Assembly (NCBI RefSeq): GCF_024349785.1
Contig: NZ_AP018817.1
Span: 899,501 to 963,500, forward strand
Source: Sphingomonas bisphenolicum
GTDB lineage: Bacteria > Pseudomonadota > Alphaproteobacteria > Sphingomonadales > Sphingomonadaceae
Reading direction: 5' to 3'
Length of the DNA: 64,000 nt
Position numbers and translations under genes: made by a program. This document shows positions 18,185-27,100 of the stretch, in pieces. Position 1 is the first letter of the stretch, and each line of letters starts with the position of its first letter. Under the pieces are notes generated by a model. The model saw nothing but the letters and a program-made list of their open reading frames with translations, had not been told where the DNA came from and ran no database searches.

Positions 18185-19386
18185 CCGATCTGGCCCAGAC
18201 TTTGCGGCTGCGGGACGATTTCCCCGGTGTCGGGGACTGGCACTATCTCGATAGCGCCGCCACCGCGCAAAAGCCCAACGCCGTGATCGACGCGATCGCG
18301 CGCGCCTATGGCCCGGACTATGCGACGGTGCATCGCGGCGTGTACGAGCGGTCGGCCAATATGACGCTCGCCTATGAAGCGGCGCGGCGGAAGGTGGCGG
18401 GCTTCATCGGCGCGGCGAGCGACGGGGAAATCGTCTATGTCCGCGGCGCGACCGAGGGGATCAACCTGGTCGCGCAATGCTGGGCCGGGACGCAGCTCAA
18501 GGCGGGCGACCGCATCCTGCTGTCCACGCTGGAGCATCACAGCAATATCGTGCCGTGGCAGATCGTCGCGGAGAAAGTCGGCGCGGCGATCGACGTCGTG
18601 CCGCTGACGCAGGACGGCAAGATCGACCTCGACGCGATGCGCGCGATGATTACGCCGCAGCACCGGATGGTCGCGCTGGCCCATGTGTCCAACGTGCTGG
18701 GCAGCGTGCTGGACGTGCGCCGCGCTGCCGACATCGCCCATATGGTGGGCGCGAAGATATTGATCGACGGCTGCCAGGCGGTGCCGCGGCTGGCGATCGA
18801 CGTGGCTGCGATGGACTGCGATTTCTACGTCTTTTCCGCGCACAAACTCTATGGCCCGACCGGCATCGGCGTGCTGTGGGGGCGGGCCGAACTGCTGGAC
18901 GCCATGCCCCCCTATCAGGGCGGCGGATCGATGATCGACAAGGTGACGTTCGAAAAGACCACCTACGCGCCCGCGCCGACCCGGTTCGAGGCGGGGACGC
19001 CGCACATCACCGGCGTCGTCGGGCTTTCGGCGGCGATCGACTATGTACAGGGCATCGGGCTGGACAGGGTCCACGCCCATGAGTGCGCGCTGGTGGCCAA
19101 GGCGCGGGCGGCGCTGGAGAATATCAACAGCGTCCGCCTGTTCGGTCCGGACGACAGCGCGGGAATCCTCTCTTTCGAGGTGGAGGGGGTGCATCCGCAC
19201 GATGTCGGCACCATATTGGACGAAACGGGCGTCGCGATCCGGGCCGGCCATCATTGCGCACAGCCGCTGATGCGGCATCTGGGCGTCGAGGCGACCGCAC
19301 GGGCCAGCTTCGGCATCTATAGCGACGAAAGCGACGTGGATGCGCTGGTGCGCGGACTTGAACGGGTAAGGAAAATCTTCGGATGA
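18181..19386 (+). CDS. sufS: Cysteine desulfurase SufS
   Basis: 401 residues from the ATG that overlaps the sufD stop (ATGA); the frame is open further upstream inside sufD but is not conserved there. This PLP enzyme removes sulfur from cysteine and hands it to SufE. Visible motifs are YLDSAATAQKP, VYVRGATEGINLVAQ, LEHHSNIVPWQ, the PLP lysine in FSAHKLYGPTGIGVLWG, and the sulfur-carrying cysteine in RAGHHCAQPLM with RASFGIY (group II desulfurase). Its partner sufE is encoded at 8.1 kb. It overlaps sufT by 4 bases. Confidence 0.97.
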   Translation: MTDLAQTLRLRDDFPGVGDWHYLDSAATAQKPNAVIDAIARAYGPDYATVHRGVYERSANMTLAYEAARRKVAGFIGAASDGEIVYVRGATEGINLVAQCWAGTQLKAGDRILLSTLEHHSNIVPWQIVAEKVGAAIDVVPLTQDGKIDLDAMRAMITPQHRMVALAHVSNVLGSVLDVRRAADIAHMVGAKILIDGCQAVPRLAIDVAAMDCDFYVFSAHKLYGPTGIGVLWGRAELLDAMPPYQGGGSMIDKVTFEKTTYAPAPTRFEAGTPHITGVVGLSAAIDYVQGIGLDRVHAHECALVAKARAALENINSVRLFGPDDSAGILSFEVEGVHPHDVGTILDETGVAIRAGHHCAQPLMRHLGVEATARASFGIYSDESDVDALVRGLERVRKIFG

Positions 19387-19847
19387 GCGAAGAGCATAAG
19401 ATCATGATCGAGGAAGTCGAGGCGGTCGAAACCCCGCCCAAGGCGCGCGTCGAAGAGGCCGCGGATGCGGCGCCGCGCCAGCGCGACTATCTGGACGGCT
19501 TCCTGTCCGCCAAGCCCAGCGACGTGCCGGCCGGCGAACCGGGGGGCGATCTATATGACGCGATCATCGAGGCGCTGAAGGAGATTTTCGATCCGGAAAT
19601 CCCGGTCAACATCTATGATCTGGGCCTGATCTACGGGGTCGACGTGACGGACGATGGCCATGCCGTCGTCACCATGACGCTGACGACGCCGCATTGCCCG
19701 GTCGCCGAATCCATGCCGGGCGAAGTCGAACTGCGTGTCGGCGCGGTGCCGGGCGTGGGCGATGCGCAGGTCAATCTGGTCTGGGATCCGCCATGGGACC
19801 CGCAGAAGATGAGCGACGAGGCGAAGCTGGAACTGGGGATGCTCTGA
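19383..19847 (+). CDS. sufT: SUF system protein SufT (MIP18/DUF59 domain)
   Basis: 154 residues. The first about 55 are charged and probably disordered (EEVEAVETPPKARVEEAADA). The rest is a MIP18/DUF59 domain with DPEIPVNIYDLGLIYGVDV and MTLTTPHCPVAESMPGEVE, including the conserved Cys. Proteins of this type help maturation of Fe-S proteins, particularly under high demand. The stop shares a base with the sufA start (TGATG). Confidence 0.93.
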   Translation: MSEEHKIMIEEVEAVETPPKARVEEAADAAPRQRDYLDGFLSAKPSDVPAGEPGGDLYDAIIEALKEIFDPEIPVNIYDLGLIYGVDVTDDGHAVVTMTLTTPHCPVAESMPGEVELRVGAVPGVGDAQVNLVWDPPWDPQKMSDEAKLELGML

Positions 19848-20209
19848 TGACCGACGTGCAGACCAAGACCCGCGCGCGCCCCGCCGCCGTCATCCTGACG
19901 CCGACGTCGCAGGCGCGCATCGCCGAACTGATGCGCCAAGCGCCCGAGGGCGCGATCGGGGTCAAGCTCTCCACCCCCAAGCGCGGCTGTTCGGGCCTGG
20001 CCTATTCGGTCGACTATGTGTCGGAAGAGACGACGTTCGACGAGAAGATCGAGACGCCGGGCGGGGTGCTCTATATCGACGGCGCGTCGGTGCTGTACCT
20101 GATCGGATCGACGATGGACTGGGTGGAGGATGATTTCACCGCCGGTTTCGTCTTCAACAACCCCAACGCCAAGGGCAGTTGCGGCTGTGGCGAGAGCTTC
20201 ACGGTCTAG
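19847..20209 (+). CDS. sufA: A-type Fe-S carrier SufA
   Basis: 120 residues from the ATG that overlaps the sufT stop; the frame extends upstream but only antisense-quality sequence is encoded there. The three ligand cysteines of A-type carriers are present: Cys48 (KRGCSGLAY) and Cys112/Cys114 (GSCGCGESF). It accepts clusters from SufBCD and delivers them to apoproteins. It is the last gene of the suf operon. Confidence 0.96.
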   Translation: MTDVQTKTRARPAAVILTPTSQARIAELMRQAPEGAIGVKLSTPKRGCSGLAYSVDYVSEETTFDEKIETPGGVLYIDGASVLYLIGSTMDWVEDDFTAGFVFNNPNAKGSCGCGESFTV

Positions 20210-20239
20210 GGCGTAACAGCCGAACGGAGGTGGGTTGTA

Positions 20240-21034
20240 ATGCCGCATCTGCTCGTCCTCGGCATGGGCTATACCGCCGCTCGGCTGGCCGGTCGCCTGC
20301 GTGGGGAAGGGTGGCGGGTTACCGGCGTCAGGCGTCACGCCGCCTCGGATATCCTCGCCTTCGATGACGAGCCCGCCGTCCGCGCCGCCATCGCCGGCGC
20401 GACCCACATTCTCTCCTCCGTCCCGCCCGAAGGAGGCGTGGACCCCGTGCTGATCCGCTATGGCCAGGCCATCGCCGCCGCGCCGGCGTTGTGGACCGGC
20501 TATTTGTCGTCCACCGGCGTCTATGGCGATGCGGCCGGCGCCTGGGTGGATGAGGCCAGCCCGGTGGGGCAGGGGCGGCGCACCGCGCGGGCCGCCGCCG
20601 ACGCCGACTGGGGGGCGCTGCGTCCCGACATGCGCCGCTTTCGCCTGCCGGGCATCTATGGGCCGGGGCGATCGGCGCTGGACCGGGTGCGCGAGGGGAA
20701 GGCGCATCGCATCGCCCTGCCCGATCAGGTCTTCAGCCGCGTCCATGTGGATGACATCGTCGCCGGGGCGATCGCCAGCTTCGATGGACCGCCCGGCGTC
20801 TATAATCTGGCCGACGACCTGCCCTGCGCGCAGAATGACGTGATCGAGGCGGCCTGCGACCTGCTGGGCCGGCCCTGGCCGCCGCTCCAGACCATGGGGG
20901 AGGCCGCCCTGTCGCCGATGGCGCGCGGCTTCTATGCCGAAAATCGCCGCGTCGCCAATGGACGGGCGAAGCGGCTGCTGGGCTGGGCGCCGCTCTATCC
21001 GACCTACCGCCAGGGGTTGCGCGCCTGCCTGTAA
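20240..21034 (+). CDS. SDR-family NAD-dependent epimerase/dehydratase-like protein
   Basis: 264 residues with an N-terminal Rossmann motif (LLVLGMGYTAARLAGRL), an atypical SDR active-site region (YLSSTGVYGDAAGAWVDE, the family Tyr within STGVYGD) and FRLPGIYGPGRSALDRV. It resembles YeeZ-type proteins, whose substrate is unknown. GGAGGTGGG precedes the ATG. It starts 30 bases after sufA, so it may receive read-through from the suf operon, but functional linkage is not evident. Confidence 0.85.
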   Translation: MPHLLVLGMGYTAARLAGRLRGEGWRVTGVRRHAASDILAFDDEPAVRAAIAGATHILSSVPPEGGVDPVLIRYGQAIAAAPALWTGYLSSTGVYGDAAGAWVDEASPVGQGRRTARAAADADWGALRPDMRRFRLPGIYGPGRSALDRVREGKAHRIALPDQVFSRVHVDDIVAGAIASFDGPPGVYNLADDLPCAQNDVIEAACDLLGRPWPPLQTMGEAALSPMARGFYAENRRVANGRAKRLLGWAPLYPTYRQGLRACL

Positions 21035-21111
21035 GGCGGGTCGGCGCATGGTTTACGCCTTGTTAACCGGATCACGCGAAGACGGGATCGTCATTCAGCG
21101 AGGACGATCCC

Positions 21112-21267
21112 ATGACCCGTATCGACAAGGCCTTTTCCGCGCTCAGCGACCGGATGCAGCATCTGTCCGCGCCCGGTCGCCCCGCGACTTCGCCCGAATC
21201 GGTCGCCAGCCTGCTCGCCAAGGTCGATGCCGCCACGCGGCGCTACCAGCCGGGGGCGATGCGCTAG
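21112..21267 (+). CDS. Small protein of unknown function (51 aa)
   Basis: An ATG preceded by AGGACGATCCC opens a 51-codon frame (MTRIDKAFSALSDRMQHLSA, then ..SPESVASLLAKVDAATRRYQ). It is amphipathic and basic, without signal or membrane segment. The Shine-Dalgarno quality and coherent helical sequence support a real gene. It is followed by a palindromic terminator. Function unknown. Confidence 0.55.
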   Translation: MTRIDKAFSALSDRMQHLSAPGRPATSPESVASLLAKVDAATRRYQPGAMR

Positions 21268-21319
21268 CGCGCGCTGCGTTTAATCGAACGCGGGCCGGAC
21301 GCTCTGGTTTTTTGTTTTC

Positions 21320-21365
21320 GCATCGTTTTTAGCGGAAAACCGATCCCTGCTTTTCCGCACGATGC
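21320..21365. terminator. Bidirectional palindromic terminator
   Basis: GCATCGT and GCGGAAAA face TTTTCCGC and ACGATGC, forming a long stem with a 5-base bulge on one side. It lies between the 51-aa gene (+) and the DMT permease (-), whose stop begins two bases away. A T-rich stretch (21307-21318) precedes it. Confidence 0.7.
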
Positions 21366-21366
21366 G

Positions 21367-22278
21367 CTAAGCCGCCTTCGAGCGCAGCGCGATGCCCATC
21401 CCCGCGATCGCCAGCAGCGCGCCGACGATCGCCAGCGCGCTCCAGCGATAGCCCTCCGCCACGGTCGAGATCAGCATCGCGATCACCGGGATCAGCACGC
21501 TGGTATAGGCGGCGCGGCCCGCGCCCATGCGCTGGATCAGGGTGAAGTAGAGCGGGAAGGTCACGACCGACCCGGCGATCCCCAGCCAGCCTATGCCCAG
21601 CACATAGCCCCACCGCATGTCGAACTGCGGCGGGCCGACGGTGGCCCAGGCGAAGAGCGCGTCCACCCCGGCGCCGATCAGCATCGCCCAGGCCAGCACC
21701 GCCACCATCGGCAGCCGCCGGGCGATGTCCATCCCCTGCATGACATTGGCGGCCGAGGCGCTCATCAGGCCGGCGAGCGAGAAGGCCGCGCCCAGCAGCA
21801 CCATGTCGGGCCGAGCTATATCGTTTTGCATTGGGGCGGCATGATATTCGTGCAGCAGCATGAGTATGATGCCCGTCACCGCGACCAGCGACCCGCCGAT
21901 GAAGGCGCGGCTTACCGACACCCGGAAGATCAGCCAGGCGAGGATCGAATTGGGGATCAGCAGCATCGCATAGACGACCGCGACCACGCCGGAGGTCAGA
22001 TAATGTTCCGCCCGATAGACGAAGTTGAAGTTCAGGACGAACTGCGCCACGCCCAGCAGCGCAGCGTAGAGCAGGCCCGCCCCGCCGATATTGAGCGACA
22101 CGCCGCGCAGTCGGGCGAAGGCGGCCATGGCGATGCCGGCGAGCAGGAAACGGTAGCAGACCGACCAACTGGCCGGGACCGAGCCGATCTGGTCTCGGAT
22201 CACGATCCAGGTCGAACTCCAGATCAGCGTGACGAGGATGAAAGGCAGGATGACGCCGTTCGATCTGCTCTCAGCCAT
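21367..22278 (-). CDS. DMT superfamily (EamA) transporter
   Basis: 303 residues from ATG 22278; the open frame continues upstream inside the threonine aldolase gene but is not coding there. Two EamA repeats with about 10 membrane helices are visible (LVTLIWSSTWIVIRDQIGSV opening the first, ..GAAFSLAGLMSASAANVMQG in the second). It is an inner-membrane drug/metabolite exporter of unknown substrate. It overlaps the threonine aldolase gene by 8 bases, so the two are co-transcribed; amino-acid export is a reasonable guess only. Confidence 0.88.
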   Translation of the reverse strand: MAESRSNGVILPFILVTLIWSSTWIVIRDQIGSVPASWSVCYRFLLAGIAMAAFARLRGVSLNIGGAGLLYAALLGVAQFVLNFNFVYRAEHYLTSGVVAVVYAMLLIPNSILAWLIFRVSVSRAFIGGSLVAVTGIILMLLHEYHAAPMQNDIARPDMVLLGAAFSLAGLMSASAANVMQGMDIARRLPMVAVLAWAMLIGAGVDALFAWATVGPPQFDMRWGYVLGIGWLGIAGSVVTFPLYFTLIQRMGAGRAAYTSVLIPVIAMLISTVAEGYRWSALAIVGALLAIAGMGIALRSKAA

Positions 22279-23302
22279 CGGTGAGCGCCTTGAGCGCCTG
22301 CGCCAGCGGCGCGACGCTGGCCGCGTCCTGCGCCCAGTTGGTGACCAGCCGCGCCGCGCCCTCGCCCCAGTCGTAGAAATCGAAGCCCTGCGCGCGCAAC
22401 AGGGCGGCCTCGTCGGCGGACAGGCGGATGAACAGTTCGTTCGCCTGCACCGGGTGGAGCAGGCGGCCGGCGGCGCCACCGGCAAGCGCCCGCGCCGCCG
22501 CATTGGCCGCGCGGGCATTGGCCAGCCACAGATCGCCCTCGACCATCGCCAAAATCTGGGCGGCGAGATAGCGGCCCTTGGAGAAGAGATGCCCCGACCG
22601 CTTGCGCCAGCGCTTCGCTTCGGCCGCGCGCGCTGCGGCCTGTTCGCCGAAGAAGAGCAGCGCCTCGCCGATCATGCCGCCATTTTTGACGCAGCCGAAG
22701 CTGAGCGCATCCACCCCCGCGCGCCAGGTGACGTCGGCGGGCGCGCAGCCCAGATGCGCGACCGCATTGGCGAAGCGCGCCCCATCCATGTGAAAGCCCA
22801 GGCCATGCGCCCTGGCCAGTTCGCCCAGCGCCGCGACTTCGTCCGGGCTGTAGACCAGACCATATTCGGTGGCGTTGGTGATGCTGATCGCGCGGGCCGG
22901 CACCTGATGCACGTCGGGACGGATCGCCTTCAGCCGGTCGGCGACGATGTCCGGCGTCAGCTTCGCGCCTTCGCCGGGGAGCGGCATCAGCGTCGCGCCA
23001 TGGGTGAAGAAGCCCGGCGCGCCGCATTCATCGACGACGATATGCGCTTCCTCATGGCAGATCACGCCGCCATAGGGCGGACAGAGGCACGCCAGCGCGA
23101 TGCTGTTCGCCGCCGTGCCGGTCGCGATCCACAGCGCATGGACCGGGGTGCTGACCGGGGTGTCGAACAGGGCGCTGAACGCCCCGTCCAGCCGTGCGCT
23201 CCAGGCGTCGCCATCATAGCCATGGTCGGCCTGGTCGGCCGCGGCGATGGCCGCCATCACGGCGGGGCTGATGGGGGTGGCGTTGTCCGAGAAAAAATGC
23301 AT
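22271..23302 (-). CDS. Low-specificity L-threonine aldolase-like PLP enzyme
   Basis: 343 residues from ATG 23302 (MHFFSDNATPISPAVM), a start typical of the family; the frame extends upstream without conserved sequence. Fold-type I PLP signatures are present: TGTAANSIALACL, HEEAHIVVDECGAPGF, HMDGARFANAVAHLG with the cofactor Asp, and LSFGCVKNGGMIGEALLFF containing the PLP lysine. It should cleave L-threonine or allo-threonine to glycine and acetaldehyde, or related beta-hydroxy amino acids. It is upstream partner of the DMT permease. Confidence 0.9.
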   Translation of the reverse strand: MHFFSDNATPISPAVMAAIAAADQADHGYDGDAWSARLDGAFSALFDTPVSTPVHALWIATGTAANSIALACLCPPYGGVICHEEAHIVVDECGAPGFFTHGATLMPLPGEGAKLTPDIVADRLKAIRPDVHQVPARAISITNATEYGLVYSPDEVAALGELARAHGLGFHMDGARFANAVAHLGCAPADVTWRAGVDALSFGCVKNGGMIGEALLFFGEQAAARAAEAKRWRKRSGHLFSKGRYLAAQILAMVEGDLWLANARAANAAARALAGGAAGRLLHPVQANELFIRLSADEAALLRAQGFDFYDWGEGAARLVTNWAQDAASVAPLAQALKALTDG

Positions 23303-23461
23303 GGCGCAAGCGATACAAGGACGTCGCGCGGGCGGGAAGGGGCCAGCGGGAGACAATCGGCCTTTTTCCAATTGTAGAATTAGTCAGTAAGCATGACCCA
23401 TTGTTTCGCAGGCCGCTCTATGACATAGGCGGCCGATCCGAGCCAGAAAAGGAGACTCACC

Positions 23462-24553
23462 ATGGCCGTCGAGCAGAAGTCGCGTTTCCCCGTTACCCCC
23501 AGCACCAAGGCTGTGGCGGCTGACGCGCGCGCGGTGCTGCTGGAAGATCCGGGCTTCGGCCGGCTCTTCACCGACCATATGGTGACGATTCGCTATACGG
23601 AGGGGCAGGGCTGGCACAGCCATGCCGTTGGCCCGCGCGAACCCTTCCAGCTCGATCCCGCCTGCGCCGTGCTGCATTATGCGCAGGAAATCTTCGAGGG
23701 GATGAAGGCCTATCGGCTGGAAGATGGCAGCATCGCCATGTTCCGCCCGGAAGAGAATGCCCGCCGCTTCGCCGCATCGGCCGAACGGCTGGCGATGCCG
23801 GCGATCCCCGAAGACCTGTTCCTGGAAGCGGTCGAGCAATTGGTGAAGATCGACGCCGACTGGATTCCGACCGGCGAAGGCAGCCTCTATCTGCGCCCCT
23901 TCCTGTTCGCGAGTGAGACGTTCCTGGGCGTCCGCCCGTCCAACGAATATATTTTCTGCGTCATCGCTTCGCCCGCCGGCGCCTATTTCAAGGGCGGCAA
24001 GAAGGCCGTGACCCTGTGGGTGTCGGAACATTATACCCGCGCGGCGCGCGGCGGCACCGGCGCGGCCAAATGCGGCGGCAATTATGCCGCGAGCCTCGTC
24101 GCGCAGAAGGAAGCGATCGGCCATGGCTGTGACCAGGTCGTCTTCCTCGATGCTGCGGAGAATAAGTGGGTCGAGGAGCTGGGCGGCATGAACGTCTTCT
24201 TCGTGATGGACGACGGGTCGATCGTCACCCCGCCGCTGGGCGGCACGATCCTGCCCGGCATCACCCGCAATTCGATCATCGACCTGGCCCGCGCCAAGGG
24301 TCATGCCGTGCGCGAGGAGCCCTATAGCTTCGCCCAGTGGCGCGCCGACGCCGCCAGCGGCACGCTGCGCGAAGCCTTCGCCTGCGGCACGGCGGCGGTC
24401 GTCACCGCGATCGGCACGGTCAAGAGCACGGACGGGGACTTCACCATCGGCAATGGCGATGGCGGGCTGGTGACGGAGACGCTGCGCGCCGAACTGACCG
24501 GCATTCAGCGCGGCGTGGTCGCCGACCCGGCCGGTTGGGTCCGGACGGTTTAA
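23462..24553 (+). CDS. ilvE: Branched-chain amino-acid aminotransferase
   Basis: 363 residues, matching the longer BCAT subclass. It catalyses the last step of Val, Leu and Ile synthesis and the first of their breakdown, with PLP. Motifs: [61 protein letters not shown] containing the PLP lysine neighbourhood, [11 protein letters not shown] and [14 protein letters not shown] good Shine-Dalgarno (AAGGAG) precedes the ATG. It is monocistronic and followed by a REP-like repeat. Confidence 0.96.
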   Translation: MAVEQKSRFPVTPSTKAVAADARAVLLEDPGFGRLFTDHMVTIRYTEGQGWHSHAVGPREPFQLDPACAVLHYAQEIFEGMKAYRLEDGSIAMFRPEENARRFAASAERLAMPAIPEDLFLEAVEQLVKIDADWIPTGEGSLYLRPFLFASETFLGVRPSNEYIFCVIASPAGAYFKGGKKAVTLWVSEHYTRAARGGTGAAKCGGNYAASLVAQKEAIGHGCDQVVFLDAAENKWVEELGGMNVFFVMDDGSIVTPPLGGTILPGITRNSIIDLARAKGHAVREEPYSFAQWRADAASGTLREAFACGTAAVVTAIGTVKSTDGDFTIGNGDGGLVTETLRAELTGIQRGVVADPAGWVRTV

Positions 24554-24571
24554 CTTAAGCGGCAAACTCAG

Positions 24572-24652
24572 TTCCGTTCGCCCTGAGCTTGTCGAAGGGC
24601 CTTTCCTTTTTGACAGAAGGAAGGGGCTTCGACAGGCTCGGCCCGAACGGAA
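24572..24652. repeat. REP-like inverted repeat
   Basis: TTCCGTTCGCCCTGAGCTTG plus TCGAAGGG faces GGGGCTTCGACAGGCTCGG plus CCCGAACGGAA, with an inner CCTTTCCTT/AAGGAAGG stem. It is a long imperfect hairpin after ilvE. Confidence 0.8.
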
Positions 24653-24704
24653 TTAAGGATTGCTCTACTTCCCAATCCCCTCCCAAACGCCTAGACACAG
24701 CCCC

Positions 24705-25913
24705 ATGGAACGCTTCGACGTCGTGATTTTGGGGGGTGGGCTTGTCGGCCTCACTCTGGGCATCGCTCTTTCCGGCCATGGCGTGAAGACCGCCGTGATC
24801 GACCCCGCCGATCCGGTCGGCGTGACCGCCGCCGGGTTCGACGGCCGCGTGTCGGCGATCAGTTCGACCAGCTATGCGATGATGACCGCCATCGGCGTGG
24901 GCAGGCATCTGGAAGGCAAGGGCTGCCCGATCGACCGTATCTGGGTCAGCGACGGGCTGGCGCCGGGCGCGCTGGATTTCGCGCCGGACGCCGACGACGG
25001 CGTGATGGGCACGATGGTCCCCAATCGCGACCTGCGCGTGGCGCTGGCGCAGACGGCGGACGAAGCCGTCAACCTCACCCGTTTCCAGCCCGACCGCGCG
25101 ATCCATGTCGATCGCAACGCCGATGGCGTGACGTTGACGCTGGCGAGCGGCGCCACCATCCAGGGCGCGCTGCTGGTCGCGGCGGAGGGGCGCAACAGCC
25201 CCACGCGCGAGGCGGCGGGGATCAACACCACCCGCTGGCAATATAAGCACACCGCCATGGTCACGGCGATCGACCATGAGGTGCCGCACGCCAATACGGC
25301 CTATGAGATTTTCTATGTCGGCGGCCCCTTCGCGCTGTTGCCGATGCTGCCGGGCACCCGCTCCGCTGTGGTATGGACGGTGCCGACCGAGCAGGCGCCG
25401 GCGATGATGAAATTGTCCGACCGCGCCTGGCTGGCCGAAGCGCAGAAGCGGATCGGCGGTTTTCTGGGTGAGATTGCACTGGCGGGGCCGCGCTCCTCCT
25501 ATCCGCTCGGCTTCCATCATGCGGCCCGGATCACCGACACCCGGCTGGCGCTGGTGGGCGACAGCGCCCATGCGATCCATCCGATCGCGGGGCAGGGCGT
25601 GAACCTTGGCTTCCGCGACGTCGCCGCGCTGGTCGAGGTGCTGGTGGAGGGCATGCGCCTGGGACTCGATCCGGGCGATGCGCAATTGCTGGCGCGCTAC
25701 CAGCGCTGGCGCGGCCTCGATTCGATGATGACCAGCGTGGCGATGGACGGGCTGGTGCGGCTGTTCGACGTGCCGGGCAAATTGCCGTCGCTGGTGCGGC
25801 GTGCCGGTCTGGCGGCGGTGCAGCGCAGCGGCGCGCTCAAGGGACGCTTCATGGCGGAAGCGCGCGGGCAGTCGGGTGCGCTGCCGCGGTTGCTGACCGG
25901 TGAATTGATCTGA
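24705..25913 (+). CDS. UbiH/UbiF/COQ6-family FAD monooxygenase
   Basis: 402 residues from ATG 24705 (MERFDVVILGGGLVGLTLGI), which places the GxGxxG FAD motif at the expected N-terminal position. The second FAD signature, LALVGDSAHAIHPIAGQGVN followed by LGFRDVAAL, is the UbiH/COQ6 pattern. The enzyme is expected to hydroxylate the aromatic ring of a ubiquinone precursor; which position (C1, C5 or C6) cannot be decided by eye. A COQ7 homolog is encoded at 62.2 kb. Confidence 0.9.
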   Translation: MERFDVVILGGGLVGLTLGIALSGHGVKTAVIDPADPVGVTAAGFDGRVSAISSTSYAMMTAIGVGRHLEGKGCPIDRIWVSDGLAPGALDFAPDADDGVMGTMVPNRDLRVALAQTADEAVNLTRFQPDRAIHVDRNADGVTLTLASGATIQGALLVAAEGRNSPTREAAGINTTRWQYKHTAMVTAIDHEVPHANTAYEIFYVGGPFALLPMLPGTRSAVVWTVPTEQAPAMMKLSDRAWLAEAQKRIGGFLGEIALAGPRSSYPLGFHHAARITDTRLALVGDSAHAIHPIAGQGVNLGFRDVAALVEVLVEGMRLGLDPGDAQLLARYQRWRGLDSMMTSVAMDGLVRLFDVPGKLPSLVRRAGLAAVQRSGALKGRFMAEARGQSGALPRLLTGELI

Positions 25914-25998
25914 AGTATATGCCCCGCATCCGACGCGCAATTCATTAGTATTTCTTGTCGCTTCTGTTAGCTTTCCTCTTGGGTCGAGAGGGGGTGTT

Positions 25999-26457
25999 AT
26001 GAAGAAACATTTTCTATTGGTTTCGGGATTGCTGGCTGTGGCGACGTTGACCGGTACGGCGTGGGCGGCGGACAAGGCGACCGGCTGGAAGAATTGGGCC
26101 GACCATGCCGAACGGGTATCCGCCGCAGCCGATACCGGCGATCTGGGCGCAGTGGCGCAGGCCTGTCAGGGCACGACCTCGACGATCATCTCGCAGGGGT
26201 TCCAGTTTCCCTATTGGGCGCAAATGCTTCCGCAATTCTGTAGCGTTTACAAGACCGAGAGTCGCAAGCGCATCGTGACGATGAAGGGGTGGCGGGCGGA
26301 GTGCAAATTGCTCGGCAGCCGGATGAACAGCCTGTCCAAGGCCGAGCCGGTCGCGGAAGAGCCGCGCGCGGAGCCGCTGGCCAAGCATATGGCGGCGACA
26401 TTGCAGGCGCTCGACGTGCGGGAGTGCACCCACAAGCCCGAACGCGAGAGAGGATGA
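25999..26457 (+). CDS. Secreted protein of unknown function
   Basis: 152 residues with a signal peptide cleaved after GTAWA (about residue 23). The mature part has four cysteines (QACQG, QFCSVY, RAECKLLG, VRECTH), an even number that suggests disulfides in the periplasm, and a WKNWADHAERVSAAADTGDL helix. Expression may be from its own promoter in the AT-richer 85-base gap. No family recognised. Confidence 0.75.
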   Translation: MKKHFLLVSGLLAVATLTGTAWAADKATGWKNWADHAERVSAAADTGDLGAVAQACQGTTSTIISQGFQFPYWAQMLPQFCSVYKTESRKRIVTMKGWRAECKLLGSRMNSLSKAEPVAEEPRAEPLAKHMAATLQALDVRECTHKPERERG

Positions 26458-26490
26458 GGGCCGCCGGGGCGACCATGGTCGCCCCGCCGC

Positions 26491-27003
26491 TCACAGCATC
26501 CGTCGCAGCACATCGTCCTTGAGCATGAAATGATGGCGCAGGGCGGCGCCGACATGCAGCAGGATCAGCGCGACCCACAGCCAGGGCAGCAGTTCATGCG
26601 CCCCGCGTGACAGACCGACGATGGCGTCTTCCTTGCCCACGCCGAATTTCGGCACGTCGAACAGGAAGAACCAGTTGAGCGGCCGCGTACCCGCCGATGA
26701 CATGATCCAGCCCGACAGCGGCAGGATCAGCATCAGCGCGTAGAAAAGGACATGCGTCGCATGGGCCGCGCCCTTTTCCCACGCCGGCATCGCCGCGGGT
26801 AGCGGCGGGGCGGGGTGGGTCAGCCGCCAGACGATCCGCACCAGCGTCAGCGCCAGCACGGTCAGGCCGATCGACTTGTGGACCGGCATCACCGCCCACT
26901 CCTTGGGCAGGGCGTCATGAGCGAAGCCGAAAAAGAGGTTGAGGAGGATCAGGATGGCGATCGCCCAGTGCAGGGTGCGGGCGACGGATGTGTAGCGGGC
27001 CAT
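26491..27003 (-). CDS. Cytochrome b561 family protein
   Basis: 170 residues with four membrane helices. Histidines lie in the positions used for haem b: TLHWAIAI in helix 1, PVHKSIGL in helix 2, HATHVLFYALML in helix 3 and LLHVGAALRHHFML in helix 4. Bacterial b561 proteins move electrons between ubiquinol and acceptors such as superoxide at the inner membrane. AAGGAG precedes the ATG. It is monocistronic. Confidence 0.92.
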   Translation of the reverse strand: MARYTSVARTLHWAIAILILLNLFFGFAHDALPKEWAVMPVHKSIGLTVLALTLVRIVWRLTHPAPPLPAAMPAWEKGAAHATHVLFYALMLILPLSGWIMSSAGTRPLNWFFLFDVPKFGVGKEDAIVGLSRGAHELLPWLWVALILLHVGAALRHHFMLKDDVLRRML

Positions 27004-27100
27004 GGGCGGCTCCTTCTTACGGATGTCTGCCGGACGCCAGGACCATCCTACCCGACGGCCCTGGCATCATTGCGGAACGAATCGCGGGCGACCCAACGCC

